Assembly: GCF_002904335.1 (NCBI RefSeq)
Contig: NZ_PPHF01000187.1
Location: 124,001 to 188,000 of the forward strand
Reading direction: 5' to 3'
From: Amycolatopsis sp. CA-126428
GTDB lineage: Bacteria; Actinomycetota; Actinomycetes; Mycobacteriales; Pseudonocardiaceae
DNA: 64,000 nt
Positions 61,145-64,000 of the stretch are shown here, piece after piece (the first letter of the stretch is position 1; the number at the start of each line of letters is the position of its first letter). The translations under genes and the position numbers were made by a program. Under the pieces are notes generated by a model. The model was not told the origin of the DNA, made no database searches, and worked only from the letters and a program-made list of their open reading frames with translations.

Positions 61145-62359
61145 TCACGACGGCCACGGTTGCGGTGCCGCCCCGCCCACCCGGCGCCAGGCGAACGCCA
61201 CCGGCACGGCCAGCAGCAGTCCCACCGCGCCCGCCAGCGCGATGGTCGTGTGCGCGGAACCCAGCGCCTGCGCGACCAGCCCACCCACGCCGACACCCAC
61301 GCCCTGCGCGACCCGCAGCCCGGTCCGGTACAGCCCACCCGCGCTGCCCCGGATGTCGTTCGGCACCCACGTGATGAACGTGGCGGACACCGTGATGACG
61401 TACGCGCCCGTCGCGCCGGCCAGCGCGAGCAGGATCAGCGCGAACGCCAGGTTCGGCCGCAGCGCGAACGCCGCCAGCGCGGCCAGCGGCAGCGCGGCGA
61501 GCACGCCGAGCAGCTTGCGGCGGTGCTCGGTCGTGACGAACCGCGACAGCAGGAACGTCCCGGCGACGAAGCCCAGCGGATCGGCGGCCAGCAGCCAGCC
61601 CACCGCCTGGTCGCCCGCGCCCAGCTGTGCGGCGAGCGGCGCCGCGAGGCCCTCCGGGATCACCGCCAGGCCGACGAGCCAGGACAGGTAGAGCAGCACC
61701 CGCAGCCGTTCGTCGCCGAAAACCTGCCGGACGGCGCCGAACCACGGGGCACCGCCGTCGCCCGCGGCGGGCCGCCGCAGCACCAGCAGCCACACGGCGA
61801 CGGCGGCCACCAGGAACGTCAGCGCGTCGATCGCCAGCGCCCACGACGTCCCGATCGTGGTCACCAGCAGCCCGCCGACGGCGAGGCCGGCCAGCATCGC
61901 GGTGTTGTTCGTGATCCCGCGCAGGTCCTGGCTCTGCAGGTAGACGTCGTCGTCGGTGAAGACCTCGCGCCCGAGCGCGTTCTGCGCGGCGTTGCCGGGC
62001 GCGTTCGCCAGCCTCGCGAGGACGAACAGCGCGAACAGCCAGCCCATCGGCATCCCGGGCAGGGCCATCAGCCCGATCAGGACGGCCTGGGCGAGCGAGC
62101 CGATCACCAGCACCGCGCGCCGGGGGAACCGGTCGGCGAGCTGGGACAGGCCGAGCCCGCCGGCGAGCGCGGGCAGGAACGTCAGGGAGTAGACGACGGC
62201 CGACAGCAGCGGCGACCCGGTCCGGTCGAAGGTCAGGATGGCCAGCGCGACGATGGTCAGCTGGTCACCGAGCATCGACTGCGTCTCGGCGAACCACAGC
62301 GCGCGGAACTCGCGGTTGGCCAGGACGGCCCGGAGCCGGGGTGTCGCGCGCGTTGTCAC
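61145..62359 (-). CDS. MFS transporter
   Basis: A 404-residue, 12-TM carrier. NREFRALWFAETQSMLGDQL at the start and LADRFPRRAVLV (motif A-like) after TM2 are typical of actinobacterial drug/metabolite exporters of the MFS_3 type. Proton-coupled export; substrate unknown. Divergent from the SDR gene by 337 bp. Confidence 0.9.
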   Translation of the reverse strand: MTTRATPRLRAVLANREFRALWFAETQSMLGDQLTIVALAILTFDRTGSPLLSAVVYSLTFLPALAGGLGLSQLADRFPRRAVLVIGSLAQAVLIGLMALPGMPMGWLFALFVLARLANAPGNAAQNALGREVFTDDDVYLQSQDLRGITNNTAMLAGLAVGGLLVTTIGTSWALAIDALTFLVAAVAVWLLVLRRPAAGDGGAPWFGAVRQVFGDERLRVLLYLSWLVGLAVIPEGLAAPLAAQLGAGDQAVGWLLAADPLGFVAGTFLLSRFVTTEHRRKLLGVLAALPLAALAAFALRPNLAFALILLALAGATGAYVITVSATFITWVPNDIRGSAGGLYRTGLRVAQGVGVGVGGLVAQALGSAHTTIALAGAVGLLLAVPVAFAWRRVGGAAPQPWPS

Positions 62360-62696
62360 CTCGTCACCACCACCGTCCCCCGATCGAGTGAACTGGACCG
62401 TCGCATTGTGCCTCTCCGGTGACGACGCCGTCCGGGGGAGTCACGGCCTACCACCGGGAAGCACCCACAGTATGCCGCCGGTTACGCGCCGATGTCCCCT
62501 GAATGCGAGCCAGTCACCCCCTCGTGACCGGCCCCCGGGTACGTCCGGCTGATCGAACCGGACTCGCTCGGCGCAAGGCGGCGGCCGCTCGTCGTCGCGC
62601 CGATGCCGCGTTGGACCGAATGGGCCAAGACTGGACAGTGAGCCGGCCGGGGTGGACGGACCGCGCGCCGCCGGCGCTGCAGATCGGGGAGAAGCG
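62360..62696. other. Divergent intergenic region, MFS and SDR promoters
   Basis: 337 bp between two divergent start codons. Nothing protein-coding or clearly structured is visible. It must contain both promoters; I cannot place the hexamers with confidence. Confidence 0.5.
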
Positions 62697-63596
62697 ATGG
62701 ACGGGTTGATGGAGGGCAAGGCGGTCGTGGTCACCGGCGCCGGCCGGGGCCTGGGCGAAGCGTTCGCGGTGCACATCGCGCGCGCGGGCGGGGCAGTGGT
62801 GGTCAACGACGTCGACGCCGAGCTGGCGGAGCGGACGGCGGACACCATCCGGGCGCACGGCGGCCGCGCCGTCGCGAGCGGGCACAGCGTGGCCGAGGCG
62901 GGGGAGGCGCAGGAGATCGTCGACCTGTGCGTCAAGGAGTTCGGCGGGATCGACGGGCTGGTCAACAACGCGGGGCTGAACTACGAGGCGCTGCCCTGGG
63001 AGGACGACGCCGAGCAGGCGCGGGAGCTCGTCGCGGTCAACGTCCTCGGCGTGGTGAACACCGGCCTGGCCGCGATCAAGGCGATGGTCGACGCGGGCAC
63101 CGGCGGTTCGATCGTCAACATCTCCTCGGGCGCTTCGCTCGGGCAGCGCAAGCTCGGCGTGTACGCGGCGAGCAAGGGCGCGGTCGCGTCCCTGACCTAC
63201 TCCTGGGCCCTCGACCTCGAGGACGTCGGGATCCGCGTCAACGCCGTCTGCCCGCTCGCGCACACGCGGATGGTGTGGAAGTCCGAACGCTCTCTGCGCG
63301 CCTGCCCGCCGGACCGCACGCCGTCGCGGATCGCGCCGGTCGTGCTGTTCCTGCTCGGCGAGGGTTCGGACGGCATCACCGGGCAGATGATCCGGTGCAA
63401 CGGCCCGCAGCTGCACGTCATGGGCCAGCCGTTCCTCAAGCAGCCGATCCTCGAGCGCCCGGTGTGGGACACCGAGACCGTGCAGAAGGCGTTCGACGAG
63501 GTCTTCTCCGCCCACCTGGAGAACTACGGCCTGGAGAAGCGCGTCCCGCCACGGCTGCGCAAGTGGACGGAAACGACCTCGCCCCGGACCGCCTGA
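62697..63596 (+). CDS. Short-chain dehydrogenase/reductase
   Basis: A 299-residue SDR with NAD motif GAGRGLGE, NNAG, catalytic Ser in NISSG and YAASK. The C-terminal ~60 residues extend past the classical SDR end, as in the group found near fatty-acid genes. It oxidises or reduces a hydroxyl/keto group; substrate unknown. ATG at 62697 has GGGGAG upstream. A 46-bp palindrome follows 5 bp after the stop, then a convergent acyl-CoA ligase gene. Confidence 0.88.
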   Translation: MDGLMEGKAVVVTGAGRGLGEAFAVHIARAGGAVVVNDVDAELAERTADTIRAHGGRAVASGHSVAEAGEAQEIVDLCVKEFGGIDGLVNNAGLNYEALPWEDDAEQARELVAVNVLGVVNTGLAAIKAMVDAGTGGSIVNISSGASLGQRKLGVYAASKGAVASLTYSWALDLEDVGIRVNAVCPLAHTRMVWKSERSLRACPPDRTPSRIAPVVLFLLGEGSDGITGQMIRCNGPQLHVMGQPFLKQPILERPVWDTETVQKAFDEVFSAHLENYGLEKRVPPRLRKWTETTSPRTA

Positions 63597-63600
63597 CCCG

Positions 63601-63646
63601 GTCGTGAGTGGTAACGCGGGTTCTAACCCGCGTTACCACTCACGAC
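63601..63646. terminator. 46-bp perfect palindrome, second copy
   Basis: Same outer (GTCGTGAGTG) and inner (CGGGTT) stem parts as at 53466-53511, but the middle hexamer is GTAACG and its complement CGTTAC. It lies between convergent stops and should end both transcripts. Confidence 0.88.
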
Positions 63647-63656
63647 GAGGTGACCA

Positions 63657-64000
63657 CTAGGACCCGGCGGCCGGCTCGGGGTCGCGCACCGCCGCGTAGA
63701 GAGCCTCGATGTCGGCCGAATAGCGGTCGTTGATGACCCGGCGCTTGAGCTTGAGCGTCGGGGTCAGCTCGCCGGATTCGGGCGTCCACGCCTTCGGGAG
63801 CACGTGGTAGCGCTTGATCTGCTCGATCCGCGCGAGCCTGCTGTTGGCCGACTCGACCGCGCGTTCCAGCTCGGCCCGGACGGCCGGGTGGTCGGCGAGC
63901 TCTGTGAGGTCTTCGGGGGCCGCCTCGACGCCGTTCGCCGCGGCCCAGCCGGGCGCGATCTCGTCGTCGAGCACGATCAGCGCCGTCACGTACGGCCGGT
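63657..64000 (-). CDS. AMP-dependent acyl-CoA synthetase, C-terminal part only
   Basis: The last 114 or so residues of an acyl-CoA ligase; the rest lies beyond the right edge. The frame enters as RPYVTALIVLD and contains LARIEQIKRYHVL, then ELTPTLKLKRRVI with the catalytic Lys of the C-terminal lid. This matches bacterial long-chain fatty acid-CoA ligases (FadD15-like). Convergent with the SDR gene. Confidence 0.85.
   Translation of the reverse strand, partial: RPYVTALIVLDDEIAPGWAAANGVEAAPEDLTELADHPAVRAELERAVESANSRLARIEQIKRYHVLPKAWTPESGELTPTLKLKRRVINDRYSADIEALYAAVRDPEPAAGS

Noticed and set aside
1..64000. Prophage, insertion sequence or secondary-metabolite cluster
   Set aside because: No integrase, transposase, phage structural, PKS or NRPS genes are seen; the papain-like protein at the left edge is the only phage-like item.

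Overview
The window is high-GC DNA (about 70% or more by eye) packed with actinobacterial genes. Gene content and order suggest a Pseudonocardiaceae genome, probably close to Amycolatopsis; this is inferred from family resemblance and synteny, not from a marker search. The strongest anchor is 22.8-39.1 kb, which follows the Mycobacterium tuberculosis order dinG, pncB, clpS, DUF2017, P1 peptidase, mec, cysO, cysM, rhomboid, murI, Rv1339-like, rph, rdgB. Lineage-specific genes are inserted: bioY, a secreted protein, a KDPG-aldolase-like gene, pncA, an MBL hydrolase, an Asp/Glu racemase and an arylamine N-acetyltransferase.

Layout. 0-8.1 kb: end of a papain-like protein with unusual motif order, a sodium/solute symporter with a small membrane partner, a lipoprotein, a PTS-type dihydroxyacetone kinase operon (dhaKLM) and a double 3-hydroxyacyl-CoA dehydrogenase. 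8.2-18 kb: short operons for a TrmO-like methyltransferase, a deaminase and an F420-type oxidoreductase; two Lrp/AsnC regulators; a Cys/Met PLP enzyme; a phosphodiesterase; an opine-type dehydrogenase; and a 21-bp tandem repeat array. 18-22.8 kb: ctaD, serB, a Pth2-like hydrolase and OsmC. 22.8-39.1 kb: the conserved block above, holding NAD salvage, sulfur-carrier cysteine synthesis, peptidoglycan precursor supply and RNA/nucleotide quality control. 39.1-43.4 kb: a large NACHT-type STAND ATPase with a leucine-rich-repeat-like C-terminus, last in a lipoprotein-bcp-NACHT cluster. 43.5-53.5 kb: regulator/oxidoreductase pairs (AraC with aldo-keto reductase, GlxA type with saccharopine-dehydrogenase-like enzyme, TetR with flavin monooxygenase), a GT-C glycosyltransferase and an unusual tRNA. 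53.5-64 kb: XRE regulator, LCP ligase, a phospholipase A2/acyltransferase/DUF4383 fusion, a diguanylate cyclase, an MFS carrier, an SDR and the end of an acyl-CoA ligase.

The most interesting items are the NACHT-LRR protein, whose sensor-coding end is visibly poorer in GC than its ATPase-coding part; the PLA2-acyltransferase fusion; a 74-nt class I tRNA with anticodon UAG; two 46-bp perfect palindromes whose stems differ by compensated changes; the 21-bp array (two helical turns per unit); and the permuted motif order in the papain-like protein at the left edge. I see no CRISPR array, insertion sequence, rRNA or large biosynthetic cluster.
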